Assembly (NCBI GenBank): GCA_003451585.1
Contig: DMEU01000006.1
Span: forward strand, 87,842 to 151,841
Source: Candidatus Omnitrophota bacterium
GTDB taxonomy: Bacteria; Omnitrophota; Gorgyraeia; Velamenicoccales; Velamenicoccaceae
DNA length: 64,000 nt
Reading direction: 5' to 3'
The notes under the pieces are model-generated. The model made no database searches, had not been told where the DNA came from, and was given only the letters and a program-made list of their open reading frames with translations. Below are positions 37,063 through 46,446 of this stretch, one piece after another. Position numbers and translations under genes: made by a program. Every line of letters starts with the position of its first letter. Position 1 is the first letter of the stretch.

Positions 37063-38957
37063 CAAAAAATATGCAAGGATCCATAAACAGCCTCATGGTA
37101 ATGCTGACCCGCTCATGCCAATTTGCCTGCGATTACTGTGAGGTCGCCCTAGGCCCCGAGTCCATGCCATTGCCTATTCTAATGAGGGCGATAGACCTTT
37201 TAATGACCACGGATGACGAGCGCTGCCAACTGCGGTTTTGGGGAGGAGAACCTCTCATAAAATGGGCCTCTATCAAAAAGGCCGTGGATTACGCCCAAAA
37301 ACGGGCCGTGACGGCAAAAAAAAGCATAAAGTTCATGATCACTACCAACGGATACCTGCTGGATGAAAAAAAATTACGGTATCTGGAAAAGAATAATTTC
37401 GAGGCCATGCTCTCATTCGACGGAAATGAATACGCCCACGACCGCCACAGGCATCTTAAAAACCGTAAAGGTACCTACACAAGGACGCTGGAGAACCTTA
37501 GGCGACTTGCCTCTTATAACATACCCTACTTTGTAAATCTGGTAGTGACGCCGGATACTGTCGGCGTGCTCTCGGATTCCCTTGAATTCCTTAAAAATAA
37601 CAGTATTGCAAGTGTACAGATCTGTTACCGCTGCGGGGTAGCTTGGAGGCGGAAAGCATCCGGAGAACTATTGGCCCAACTGGAAAATTTTTTGGGCAGG
37701 GGTAACAGGGCTGATTTCATAATGAATTTCCATAATGACTGCGAACCTACTATGCTCAGCCAAGAGATCCTTGTAGATGTCGACGGCAGAATCTATTACG
37801 ACGCGGCTATTTTTTTAGAAAAGAAATTTCCTTCGCTCAAAAAAAGTTACGAATTAGGCAATATAGGCGGCATAAAAAATATCGGCCGTCTCTACGCGTC
37901 GAAGCCGGAACTGCGCAAAAGATTCCTTCTTGCCTGCTCGGAACCGCAAAAGAAGATCTTTCTGAATAATGAAGGCCTTGGGTTGAAGATGAAGGCTTTC
38001 TTCGAACAAAGAAATCAGGGATCTATAAGTTCCAATGAGCATCCTGTGATCGGCCCTGTTGCCGCGCAAGGTTTCCGGGAACAAAACAAAATACTCATAG
38101 AGTTGGATATAGACGCCGTCTTTATGAAAATAGAAGGGCCGTGCCTGAATGATTGCGTTTTTTGCCGCCAAAAAACCTCGTCTGCTTTCGACGCGCTGCC
38201 TTCAATCCTGGAAAGGCTTGGGAACGGCCGGGGAAGCGTTTCAAAAAAATTGTGCCTTATCGGCAACGAACCCATGCTGCATCCAAAAATTACACAGATA
38301 TTGCGTAAGATCAAAAAGAGCGGCTTTTCAATGATCGAAATAATGACATCGGGCAATATGCTGGCTGACCCTGCCTTCACCAAAAAAGTGGTGGATGCCG
38401 GCGCAACCTCTTTTTCCATCCCGCTCTTTTCTAACCATGCGGACGTTCATGATGCGATCGTAGGCAGAAAAGGGGCCTGCAACAGCGTAATCAGAGGCAT
38501 CGAAAACGCGCTTAGATCCGGAGCGCAGGCGTTCATACACACCAATCTCATAAGACAGAACATAGCTCACTGCCTGGAATTGGAACGCTTCGTCAGAAAA
38601 CAGCTTGCTCTGCCGTTCGCGATATTTACCATCCGGCCTAAAACCTCCAACCTTGCATTCCCGCGCCTGATGCCGGCCTACGCGGAAATAATAAGCCGCT
38701 TGACCGGGGTAAAATCCATGGTTGGGTTCCCTCTATGTGTAACCCAAAAAGTCCAGGCAGAACTGTTCAAAAATGAGAATGAGATCTCCGATTCCATGAA
38801 ACTTTACTTTCTTGACCAGGGGTTCGTCAAACTGCGGCGGTGTTCCGGCTGTATTTTTATAAAAAAATGCGCCGGTATCTTCAGGGAATACGCTCGTTTT
38901 TTCCCTACAGACGAAATCAGGCCGATTACGGCAAGACATGCAAATACAATTCATTAA
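37059..38957 (+). CDS. Family-B radical SAM fused to HxsC-like radical SAM
   Basis: 632 residues. The N-terminal half is family B: CQFACDYC (Cys20, 24, 27), RFWGGEPLIKW, TTNGYLLDEKK, LSFDGNEY, EPTMLSQEILVDVDGRIYYDA and LGNIGGI. The C-terminal half is family A: CLNDCVFC (Cys362, 366, 369), LIGNEPMLHPK in place of a GGEP motif, TSGNMLADPAF, HDAIVGRKGACNSVIRGIENAL and CSGCIFIKKCAGIFREYARFFP. It is the only B-then-A fusion in the array and matches the B, A gene order seen after hxsA, which suggests the two types act together. Confidence 0.82.
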   Translation: MTKNMQGSINSLMVMLTRSCQFACDYCEVALGPESMPLPILMRAIDLLMTTDDERCQLRFWGGEPLIKWASIKKAVDYAQKRAVTAKKSIKFMITTNGYLLDEKKLRYLEKNNFEAMLSFDGNEYAHDRHRHLKNRKGTYTRTLENLRRLASYNIPYFVNLVVTPDTVGVLSDSLEFLKNNSIASVQICYRCGVAWRRKASGELLAQLENFLGRGNRADFIMNFHNDCEPTMLSQEILVDVDGRIYYDAAIFLEKKFPSLKKSYELGNIGGIKNIGRLYASKPELRKRFLLACSEPQKKIFLNNEGLGLKMKAFFEQRNQGSISSNEHPVIGPVAAQGFREQNKILIELDIDAVFMKIEGPCLNDCVFCRQKTSSAFDALPSILERLGNGRGSVSKKLCLIGNEPMLHPKITQILRKIKKSGFSMIEIMTSGNMLADPAFTKKVVDAGATSFSIPLFSNHADVHDAIVGRKGACNSVIRGIENALRSGAQAFIHTNLIRQNIAHCLELERFVRKQLALPFAIFTIRPKTSNLAFPRLMPAYAEIISRLTGVKSMVGFPLCVTQKVQAELFKNENEISDSMKLYFLDQGFVKLRRCSGCIFIKKCAGIFREYARFFPTDEIRPITARHANTIH

Positions 38958-40506
38958 ACTCCCCAACCGCCTTGATAACCCCGGCGTGCTCATGCCCGAC
39001 CTGGGCATAGGGATATTGACGGCCGTCTTGAGAAAAAAGAAAGTGTCCGTTGCCAGCCTCGACCTTAAACCGCAATTTTTGAACGACCCCCGGCTTCAGG
39101 AGCTTCGAACCATGCCTCTTTCCAGGGCCGAAGATGGATTGGCCTGGTATGTTATGGATATAGTCAAAACGCGGTCTTTGACACGGGCCAAGGTGTTAGG
39201 TTTCTCTCTGGATGAAGAGACCGACCTGCCGCTTAACCTTGAACTCATGCGCCTCTTTAAAAAATTTACCGGCGCTACGGTGATACTGGGCGGAAGCTAT
39301 TATTTCTCTCCGATGATAATGAAAGAGAATGATTTCATAGACTTTATCATAAGAGGCGACGCAACACTTTCCCTGCCTTTATTCCTGCTGGGCAAAGAAC
39401 AGAAAAAAATCCCCGGCCTTATTTACCGTAAAGGCGGCGGTGTTTTGTCCAACCCCTACTTCCGGCAGGCTGGAAATACGGGGATCATCCCGGATTATTC
39501 CGATTTCGATATGAAGAATTACCGCATTGGCTTGCCGGGATGCAAGGCACACGTACCGAAAGAACTCCTAAAAGATGTCCTCATTCCGGGCATTGAGACA
39601 TCCATACTGCCTTATCACTTCATAAAAGGCTGCCCGAACAACTGCAATTATTGTTTTTGGCACCGTGAAAAGCTGTTCGAAACTACGCATCCTGAAAAAG
39701 TCGCCGATAACCTGCAGTTCCTAAAAGAAAAATACAAAGCTGACCACTTCATCTTCCTTAACAATGAATTTAATCCGAGTCTACAGTACGCGGAAAAAAC
39801 CCTATCGGCAATAAAAGACAGGAGGCTGGGAATAACTTGGAGCGACTCCGTCCACCCTAACAACCTGGACGAAGACATCTTCCGGCTTTTCAGTGAAAGC
39901 GGATGCATACAGCTATACTTCGGCCTGGAATCACTAAGCCCAAGGGCGTTAAAACTCATCAACAGGCCATCCGACCCATCCCGCTTCGGGGCGTTCCTCA
40001 AGGCATCGCATGATAACAATATTTTCAACGGTGTGAATTTTTTAGTCGGCGTGCCGTTCGAGGCGCCGGAAGACATCCGGCTGACAGTCGACTTCATAAA
40101 AAATAATAATAAGTATTTTGAATTTTATAATATAAACTTACTTCGGATATTCCCTGAATTGGTCTCTATCAGGGACCCGGAGAAAATAGGAATAAAGATA
40201 GGCACCCTTGGTTCCGCTGAGCTGAGGAACCCAAAAGGAAATTCGAGGGTCTACGACACCCTGAACGCGGTCGGGATTACAAAAAAGATAAGCTTTTACT
40301 CTTATGACGAGGCAGGAGGGCTGAACTGGAAAGAAAAGAACAGACAGGACCTGACGCACGCACGCCGCCTTCTATCGGCATGCGATGAACACAAAAAAAG
40401 ATTTTTTGATGATACCCGCCTGATCTGCTGCCTTTTAAAATCTTTAAAGACAAAGGACCTTGTAATCAAATGGTACAAAAAAATAAAACAAACGAAAAAA
40501 ATATAG
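38938..40506 (+). CDS. Cobalamin-binding-type radical SAM protein
   Basis: 522 residues. The N-terminal part resembles a B12-binding domain (MPDLGIGILTAVLRKKKV, VLGFSLDEET, VILGGSYYFSP, FIIRGDATLSLP). The radical SAM core has GCPNNCNYC (Cys232, 236, 239), FIFLNNEFNPS, LYFGLESLSPRALKLINRP and NFLVGVPFEAPEDI. It is similar in layout to the proteins at 25508 and at the N-terminus of 33903. Overlaps of 20 and 37 bases with its neighbours show tight packing. Confidence 0.8.
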   Translation: MQIQFIKLPNRLDNPGVLMPDLGIGILTAVLRKKKVSVASLDLKPQFLNDPRLQELRTMPLSRAEDGLAWYVMDIVKTRSLTRAKVLGFSLDEETDLPLNLELMRLFKKFTGATVILGGSYYFSPMIMKENDFIDFIIRGDATLSLPLFLLGKEQKKIPGLIYRKGGGVLSNPYFRQAGNTGIIPDYSDFDMKNYRIGLPGCKAHVPKELLKDVLIPGIETSILPYHFIKGCPNNCNYCFWHREKLFETTHPEKVADNLQFLKEKYKADHFIFLNNEFNPSLQYAEKTLSAIKDRRLGITWSDSVHPNNLDEDIFRLFSESGCIQLYFGLESLSPRALKLINRPSDPSRFGAFLKASHDNNIFNGVNFLVGVPFEAPEDIRLTVDFIKNNNKYFEFYNINLLRIFPELVSIRDPEKIGIKIGTLGSAELRNPKGNSRVYDTLNAVGITKKISFYSYDEAGGLNWKEKNRQDLTHARRLLSACDEHKKRFFDDTRLICCLLKSLKTKDLVIKWYKKIKQTKKI

Positions 40507-41423
40507 AGCGGGTCGAATTCCACGTCTCATATTCCTGCCGCAACAACTGCGTCTTCTGCAGCGAATACGACCAGATGAGATCCATGCCCGGACATTTTGT
40601 CGATAAAGCCATATTCCTGCGCAATATCCGTAATTACGCGCAAAAAGGGGCAAGGCATATCACGCTGACCGGGGGAGAGCCTTCACTGCATCCTGACTTC
40701 CTTGATATGATCCGTCTGGCCAAAGGTATGGGCCTTACTGTTTACGTATCGTCTAACGGCGGTAAATTCGCATCGGGCCGCTTCTGTCGCGCGGCCCTGC
40801 CGCATATCGACGAAATATCTTTCTCCCTGCACGGGCCGGATGCCGCGGTCCACAACGCGCACACGCGCAATAACAAAAGCTTCGATACGCTTATGCGGGC
40901 CATCCGCAACATTGAAAGAGCGCCTTTTACGCCCGCGCTCTTCATCAATACGGTCGTAACTAACAACAATATAGACGCGCTTGAACGCACGGTGCGCCTT
41001 GCGACGCGCATAATCGGAATTAAACAGATATTGGTATCCAATGTCGCTCCTGAAGGGCGGGCCAGGCAGTTTTTTAAAGAACTGGCCGTACCGCTCGAGC
41101 GCCTTCAGGACAAAGCAGCTAAGCTTGCGCTCATAGCAGAACAGGCTTTCATAAAGATACGTTTTTTCGGCATGCCCGTATGCTCGCTCGATTGGCGGCC
41201 GGATCTGTCAAATGACCTTCACTGGACGCCGCGCACGACTCTGGAACTCTGGAAAAACAAGAACAGAACATTCCTGAAAGAAACAACGACCCTTGCTCCG
41301 GACAGAAACCGGAAAAAAACACAAAAATGCCGCGCCTGCTTTTATCGCGATGCCTGCGGCGGCGTATTCGAACTCTACCTGAGCACCTTCGGATACCAGG
41401 AGATCAAACCATGCGCACGCTGA
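40470..41423 (+). CDS. HxsC-like radical SAM protein (family A)
   Basis: SAM motif CRNNCVFC (Cys23, 27, 30), LTGGEPSLHPDFLDM, SSNGGKFASGRF, SLHGPDAAVHNAHTRNNKSFDTLMRAIRNI and a C-terminal CRACFYRDACGGVFELYLSTFGYQEIKP. All expected iron-sulfur ligands are present, so this is a good reference member of the family. 317 residues. Confidence 0.85.
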   Translation: MVQKNKTNEKNIERVEFHVSYSCRNNCVFCSEYDQMRSMPGHFVDKAIFLRNIRNYAQKGARHITLTGGEPSLHPDFLDMIRLAKGMGLTVYVSSNGGKFASGRFCRAALPHIDEISFSLHGPDAAVHNAHTRNNKSFDTLMRAIRNIERAPFTPALFINTVVTNNNIDALERTVRLATRIIGIKQILVSNVAPEGRARQFFKELAVPLERLQDKAAKLALIAEQAFIKIRFFGMPVCSLDWRPDLSNDLHWTPRTTLELWKNKNRTFLKETTTLAPDRNRKKTQKCRACFYRDACGGVFELYLSTFGYQEIKPCAR

Positions 41424-42538
41424 ATAAATTGACCGTCCAAGAATGGGCAGTCAGGGAAAATGCCGTAAATGTCAAAAAACACTGGGTGCGCCTGACCCGC
41501 GCCTGCAATAACCGCTGCCTGTTCTGCCATGACAAAGAAGCCCAGAATGGGACAAACATACCTTTTCAACAGATCCACAAAGAATTGATAGAAGGGAAAA
41601 AGCAAAACGCCACGCGCGCCGTTTTAAGCGGAGGAGACCCGACCCTTCATCCAAAACTGATGGAGATCATAGCCTTTGCCAAAAAAACCCGGTACAGCCA
41701 TATCCAGCTCATCACCAATGGAAGGATGTTTGCTTATAATAACTTCCTCGACAAAGCCATCTCCGAAGGATTAGACGAGATCACGTTCTCCGTCCATGGC
41801 CACACGGAAAAACTTCATGATAGGCTCACCGGCATTCCGGGCTCGTTTAACCAGACCTTAAACGGCTTAAAGAACGCTCTCGCGAAAAATAAACTTATCG
41901 TCAGCGTTGATATCGTGGTCAACAAACTAAACGTCAAATTCCTGGAACAGACCCTGCATCACTTTATCGGATTAGGCGTCAGAGAGTTCGACCTGCTGCA
42001 GGTCATGCCGTTCGGGAGGGCGTGGGATAATCGAGGCGATATGCTCTTCAACCCTGCTCGATACTCAGCCCACCTGAAAAAAGCATTCGATCTGTCCTTG
42101 ACACCAGGCCTCTACATCTGGACGAATCGCTTCCGCCCCGAATATCTCGGCGGCTTTCGTCATCTGATCCAGCCCTCCCTAAAAATGCTCGATGAAATAA
42201 AAGGGAGGGAGGCCATTTTCAACGCCTTCCTCCGCAAAGGACAAAAGATCAGCTGTTTTGGCAAAAAATGCCGTTTCTGTTTTCTTAAGAGCTTCTGCTC
42301 AGACCTCCATAATTACAAACAGCGGGGCCGTCTGAAGTCAAAAAAATTGCCTGTCTGCCTTGGACACAGGAAAGAAAATAAGATAGAATACCTGGTCAAA
42401 GATCGCGACCCTAATCTGTACCGATTTTTTGATTTTTTCAGGCAAAATAGGTATTTTACCAAGATCCATACTTGCGCATCCTGCGGGTCAAGGAACGGTT
42501 GCGAAGGGATGCCTGTAGATAATGCCAGGGCCATCTGA
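41411..42538 (+). CDS. HxsC-like radical SAM protein (family A)
   Basis: The ATG at 41411 is chosen; the longer frame from 41327 lies inside the previous gene. SAM motif CNNRCLFC (Cys32, 36, 39), VLSGGDPTLHPKL, ITNGRMFAYNNF, SVHGHTEKLHDRLTGIPGSFNQTLNGLKNAL, QVMPFGRAWDN, and two cysteine groups near the end: CFGKKCRFCFLKSFC and CASCGSRNGCEG. The extra cysteine group is not seen in most neighbours. It is the closest relative of the degenerate copy that follows. Confidence 0.84.
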   Translation: MRTLNKLTVQEWAVRENAVNVKKHWVRLTRACNNRCLFCHDKEAQNGTNIPFQQIHKELIEGKKQNATRAVLSGGDPTLHPKLMEIIAFAKKTRYSHIQLITNGRMFAYNNFLDKAISEGLDEITFSVHGHTEKLHDRLTGIPGSFNQTLNGLKNALAKNKLIVSVDIVVNKLNVKFLEQTLHHFIGLGVREFDLLQVMPFGRAWDNRGDMLFNPARYSAHLKKAFDLSLTPGLYIWTNRFRPEYLGGFRHLIQPSLKMLDEIKGREAIFNAFLRKGQKISCFGKKCRFCFLKSFCSDLHNYKQRGRLKSKKLPVCLGHRKENKIEYLVKDRDPNLYRFFDFFRQNRYFTKIHTCASCGSRNGCEGMPVDNARAI

Positions 42539-42539
42539 C

Positions 42540-43261
42540 ATGAAACATAAACCATCGCTGAAAAACAATCTGCCTTATACGTTATTACGTCTTGATACGG
42601 CGTATAACGCGAACTGTCTTTTCTGCAATGTCCCGCAAGAATCGTTCCCCAGTCTGAAAATGACTTTAGCCGACGTAAAAAAATGGCTTGTCTTACAAAC
42701 CGCAGGTAAAAATCTATGCGCCTAAGCATCTCCGGAGCTGAACCCACGATCAAAAAAAATCTATTCGGCATTATCAAGTGGCTACGCGGGAAAGACATCG
42801 ATACCATCGAGCTTCAGACCAACGCCATAGCTTTATCTGACGCCGATACTGAATTCATAAAATTCCTGAACAGAGACCTGCCAGGGATCAGATCCCTATC
42901 TTTATCAGTTATCCAGCCACGAGAAAGGGCATGGAAAAATAAAGCCATCGTTCCACGATACAGAGACCTTGACCGCCAGGTATCCTCAGCCTTAAAAATA
43001 GCGGACGAATTTGCGCTAGTCGTCAACAACCCTTACTGCGGCTTGCCCTTGTGCATTGGAGAGTGGTATAACCATCTTGAACGATGCGTTGAATATTGCC
43101 AAAACGTCCTACATAAAGAAAAGCCACTCGATCAAGAAAAAATAAAACCGGCCCGCTGCAGTTCTTGCTCGTTAACGGCTTATTGCAACGGGGTCTGGAA
43201 AGAATACGCGTACATACATCCGCTTGACGACCTGAAACCTTTACAAAGAATAAAAAGTTAA
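42540..43261 (+). pseudogene. Degenerate HxsC-like radical SAM gene (frameshift, lost Cys, deletion)
   Basis: Two reading frames make one family-A protein. The first runs 42540-42725, with AYNANCLFC where functional copies have ACNNRCLFC, so the first Fe-S ligand is Tyr (TAT). It stops near 42723 just before the glycine motif. The second, from 42716 to 43261, continues with LSISGAEPTIKKN. The central HDxLTGxPGSF segment is missing: SLSV joins directly to IQPRERAWKN, a loss of about 70 residues compared with the preceding gene. The C-terminal CSSCSLTAYCNGVWKEYAYIHP is intact. Three separate lesions argue for a pseudogene, although sequencing error could explain the frameshift alone. Confidence 0.78.
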
Positions 43262-43262
43262 A

Positions 43263-44198
43263 ATGGCTAACCTGGCCTATCTTCAAATAACCCGTGAATG
43301 CAACCAGCATTGCCGGTTCTGCTCCAATCCTCCGACACAAAAAAGCCGGCCATTGTCGTTTTTTAAAAAAATGATCGACTATTACGCGAAACAACAATAC
43401 GAAGGCATCATCTTCAGCGGAGGGGAGCCAACGCTTTATCCCCATCTTTCAAGCCTGATCTCTCATGCCTCGGACAAAAAGCTCAGCTCAAGGATCATCA
43501 CAAACGGCCAAAAAACGGCCGAGCCCAATTATCTGGATGAACTTATCAAAAAAGGGCTGAAACACATATGCCTTTCGGTCTATTCAAACGATCCTGCCGT
43601 GCAGTCCTTTCTCACGGATAATATATCTTCCTTGCAAAACATCAAAAAGACATTATCCTATCTCAAAAAAGCCGGCATCACCGTGGATATCGCAACCGTG
43701 ATCAATAAATATAATGCAGGCCACCTCTCGCACATCGTCCGGTGGTTGACGGACAACTATCCTTTCATTAACCACTTTGTCTGGAACAACCTCGATCCGC
43801 TCATGAATAGGGCATCGAGCCACCCGGACACAATACCCAGATTGATCGATTTCGAGCTGGAGCTTCGTCACGCCATGGAACTCCTGCACCAGCGCGGCAA
43901 AACCTTCCGCGCGGAAAGGATCCCGCTCTGCTATATGCCTTCCTTTGCCCATTGCTCGACCGAAACCCGCAAGATCGTAAAAAAAGAAGAGAGGATAGTC
44001 TATTTTCTGGACTCCAAGGGGCTTGTGCGGCAAAAGAAGTGGGTTTACGGAAAAGCCGAGTGTTGCCATTCCTGCACGCTCTGCGAGATCTGCGCGGGCC
44101 TTTATCAGATGGACAAATTTTTCTCTTCCAAAGAACTTTACCCCTTATTCATCGATAAAGAAGAGGTCAAAAAAAAGATCGCCTTCAACAATGAATAA
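43263..44198 (+). CDS. HxsC-like radical SAM protein (family A)
   Basis: SAM motif CNQHCRFC (Cys13, 17, 20), IFSGGEPTLYPHLSSL, ITNGQKTAEPNYL, SVYSNDPAVQSFLTDNISSLQNIKKTLSYL and a C-terminal CHSCTLCEICAGLYQMDKFF cluster. 311 residues. It starts two bases after the degenerate copy ends and overlaps the next gene by 8 bases. Confidence 0.83.
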   Translation: MANLAYLQITRECNQHCRFCSNPPTQKSRPLSFFKKMIDYYAKQQYEGIIFSGGEPTLYPHLSSLISHASDKKLSSRIITNGQKTAEPNYLDELIKKGLKHICLSVYSNDPAVQSFLTDNISSLQNIKKTLSYLKKAGITVDIATVINKYNAGHLSHIVRWLTDNYPFINHFVWNNLDPLMNRASSHPDTIPRLIDFELELRHAMELLHQRGKTFRAERIPLCYMPSFAHCSTETRKIVKKEERIVYFLDSKGLVRQKKWVYGKAECCHSCTLCEICAGLYQMDKFFSSKELYPLFIDKEEVKKKIAFNNE

Positions 44199-45042
44199 CA
44201 ACCGCAAAACATATATCCTTTCGCTAGATTCGCAATGCAACCAGCGATGCCTCATCTGCATGAAAAAAATGGCCATTGACAACAAAAGGCCTCTGACCGA
44301 AGAGAGCGTCGCAAAAGAGATCAAAAGCGCCAAAAAACGCGGATTTGGAAAAATAGACTTTTACGGCGGAGAACCGCTCACATATCCATTTCTGGCAAAA
44401 AGCATAAAATTGGCAAACGGCCTGTCCTTGCAATGCTTTCTTGCCACAAACGCGACAAAATTCTCGTCACGGAATTTTGCCCGGGCTTTTTTGGCGGACA
44501 TCAAGATCAAAGAAATGCGCACAACTCTGCACGCGTCCTCGCCGGCGCTTCACGACCGCATCACCAGGGTCCGCGGAAGTTTCAAAAAGACGATCCGCGG
44601 CATCCGTAATATCCTTGATCTGAAGCGAACAAATATCTCCGTCAACGTCGTTATCAATTCCCTGAATTATACCGGCCTGGACAAAATGGCATCATTCATT
44701 CTCGGCCTGGGGGTCAAAAATATCACATTCTCAGGCCTGGTGTTAGAAGGCGAACTGACGCGCCACCCCGGGCTCCTGGTCGATCTAGCCCTAATTCAGC
44801 CGCATCTTAACCGAGCCATGACAAAATGCCTCGCCTCCGGAGCGGGCGCCAAGATCATAAAGCTACCTGTCTGTATCCTCAACCAAAAATTAAGACGGCC
44901 CCTGAATTGCATCAATGAAATAAACCATAATTTTAATAAACTGGCCGCTTGCCCTGATTGCCGGTATAACGGTTTTTGCCCCGGAGTGCCGCAATATCAA
45001 ATGAAGGCCTTCGGAACTCCTTCTTTTCTGGACTATGTTTGA
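44191..45042 (+). CDS. HxsC-like radical SAM protein (family A)
   Basis: The ATG at 44191, overlapping the preceding stop, gives MNNNRKTYILSLDSQCNQRCLIC (Cys16, 20, 23). The frame is open back to 44023, but that part lies inside the previous gene. Glycine motif FYGGEPLTYPFL, ATNATKFSSRNF, HASSPALHDRITRVRGSFKKTIRGIRNIL and CPDCRYNGFCPGVPQYQMKAFG. It is the last intact radical SAM gene of the array. Confidence 0.83.
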   Translation: MNNNRKTYILSLDSQCNQRCLICMKKMAIDNKRPLTEESVAKEIKSAKKRGFGKIDFYGGEPLTYPFLAKSIKLANGLSLQCFLATNATKFSSRNFARAFLADIKIKEMRTTLHASSPALHDRITRVRGSFKKTIRGIRNILDLKRTNISVNVVINSLNYTGLDKMASFILGLGVKNITFSGLVLEGELTRHPGLLVDLALIQPHLNRAMTKCLASGAGAKIIKLPVCILNQKLRRPLNCINEINHNFNKLAACPDCRYNGFCPGVPQYQMKAFGTPSFLDYV

Positions 45043-46006
45043 GACATACTACCCTAAAAGATTTTGCAAAGAATTCGTAGCCGCCAAAGGCGACAGCCTG
45101 CAGCTTACGATGATCATGGCTGTCGTCATGGGCCTTAAGCCCGCCATGGATGACTGGGTGCCGGCACAGAGATTCGATGCTTATCAGAAAGCCTGCAGAA
45201 AATACGGCCTCTTTGTGGAAACAGATGCCGTTTTCCAAATTACCCCCGAAAACAACATCCCTCTCAACACCGTGGGCAGACAACAGCTCTCAACAACAAA
45301 GGCATTCGGATCGCTTTACAAGAAGGGCCAAAAAAAAGGGGCGGTACATGTTTTTTTATCCAGATCAAAAGATCACCTCAGGCAAGCCTTTGCAAACGGC
45401 TGGTATCCGTTGATCATAAAAAACAGGGTGGTGGACAGGCCGCTGGCCGATACTTTCCGCTATGGGCAGTGCCTCGGATATCCCGCGTGCTGTATCCGCT
45501 TTTTCCAGAGCCACAATAACTGGTACCGCTTCAGTTATCTGCATGAGGCTTATCTGAACACCGCATCTAAAAAAGGCTCTTTTTTGTGCAACCCCTTCAA
45601 TAAAGACCTGGCGTATTCCTACATTTACCACATGCCGTGCTCTTATCGCTGCCCAAAGACAGCCAGATGGGCCTCCCGCGTCAAGGACTTGATAACATCC
45701 GAAGAGCCTGAATTCGCGCGATCGATCGACTTTCACCTCAAACGGCCGTATCTGGTCTTTTATGAACAGAAATATTACGCCTTTGACGGTGTTCTAAAAG
45801 ACCGACGACTCTTCTACAAAAAAGCATTCTTTAGCGGAGGGGTCAAAGATAACAACCTCTATGAGCGCCAACTCGAAACAGGGGATTGTCTCTTTATAGA
45901 AGGAAAGGATATAGTGATCCTTAAAAAAGGCAGGATCGTCGAACGGATTAAGCCATCGGAAAAGGGATTCGCCCCGGAAACACCATTCATCGTAGATTTC
46001 TCATGA
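45035..46006 (+). CDS. GYPxCC-motif protein, DUF483-like
   Basis: A soluble protein of 323 residues without a radical SAM motif. It has a conserved-looking YGQCLGYPACCIRFFQSH segment and a later YIYHMPCSYRCPKTARW, two cysteine motifs I associate with DUF483-type proteins of unknown function. The C-terminal third (YAFDGVLKDRRLFYKK, GDCLFIEGKDIVILKKG) looks like a small beta domain. It overlaps the last radical SAM gene by 8 bases and the next gene by 4, so it belongs to the same operon. Its role is unknown; the cysteines could bind metal or a cluster. Confidence 0.7.
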   Translation: MFETYYPKRFCKEFVAAKGDSLQLTMIMAVVMGLKPAMDDWVPAQRFDAYQKACRKYGLFVETDAVFQITPENNIPLNTVGRQQLSTTKAFGSLYKKGQKKGAVHVFLSRSKDHLRQAFANGWYPLIIKNRVVDRPLADTFRYGQCLGYPACCIRFFQSHNNWYRFSYLHEAYLNTASKKGSFLCNPFNKDLAYSYIYHMPCSYRCPKTARWASRVKDLITSEEPEFARSIDFHLKRPYLVFYEQKYYAFDGVLKDRRLFYKKAFFSGGVKDNNLYERQLETGDCLFIEGKDIVILKKGRIVERIKPSEKGFAPETPFIVDFS

Positions 46007-46446
46007 ACCTGACAACGCACAAACGCACGATCAACAGAATAGAAGAAGGCGTGACCAGAAAGGACCCGCTTTTTGACGAGATAGCCCGTTATTATTTTTT
46101 TGACAAAAAGAAATTCACCGCGGTCCACAAATCTATTCAGGCATGGCTCAAAAAACACAAGACAGAAGAAGCACATGCCCTGGCGGGTTATGCTTCTTAT
46201 CTGGACGGGGATTTCAAAGGCTCAACGCGTTTTTTTTTAAAAACAGTTGCTGCAAACCCTGATAATCTGGATAATTGGATGGACCTTGCGTTCAGCCTGA
46301 GGCATCAAGGCGAGATCGCAATGAGTTACACGATCTTGTTCCATTTCGACCTTGCCATACATTATTACAAGCGCTTAAGATTACGGACCGGCGACCTCAA
46401 ACAATTCAAAAAAATGCTGTCGTTGATACTATCCCATGCGAAGTGA
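46003..46446 (+). CDS. Small TPR-like helical protein
   Basis: 147 residues, all helical in appearance. The middle has a tetratricopeptide-like pattern (HALAGYASYLDGDFKGSTRFFLKTVAANPDNLDNWMDLAFSLRHQGEIAMSYTIL, shown here as separate helix pairs around residues 58-75, 76-92 and 93-110). It could be a scaffold for a maturation complex. No family is assigned. It overlaps the GYPxCC gene by 4 bases and the A24 peptidase gene by 11. Confidence 0.65.
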   Translation: MNLTTHKRTINRIEEGVTRKDPLFDEIARYYFFDKKKFTAVHKSIQAWLKKHKTEEAHALAGYASYLDGDFKGSTRFFLKTVAANPDNLDNWMDLAFSLRHQGEIAMSYTILFHFDLAIHYYKRLRLRTGDLKQFKKMLSLILSHAK

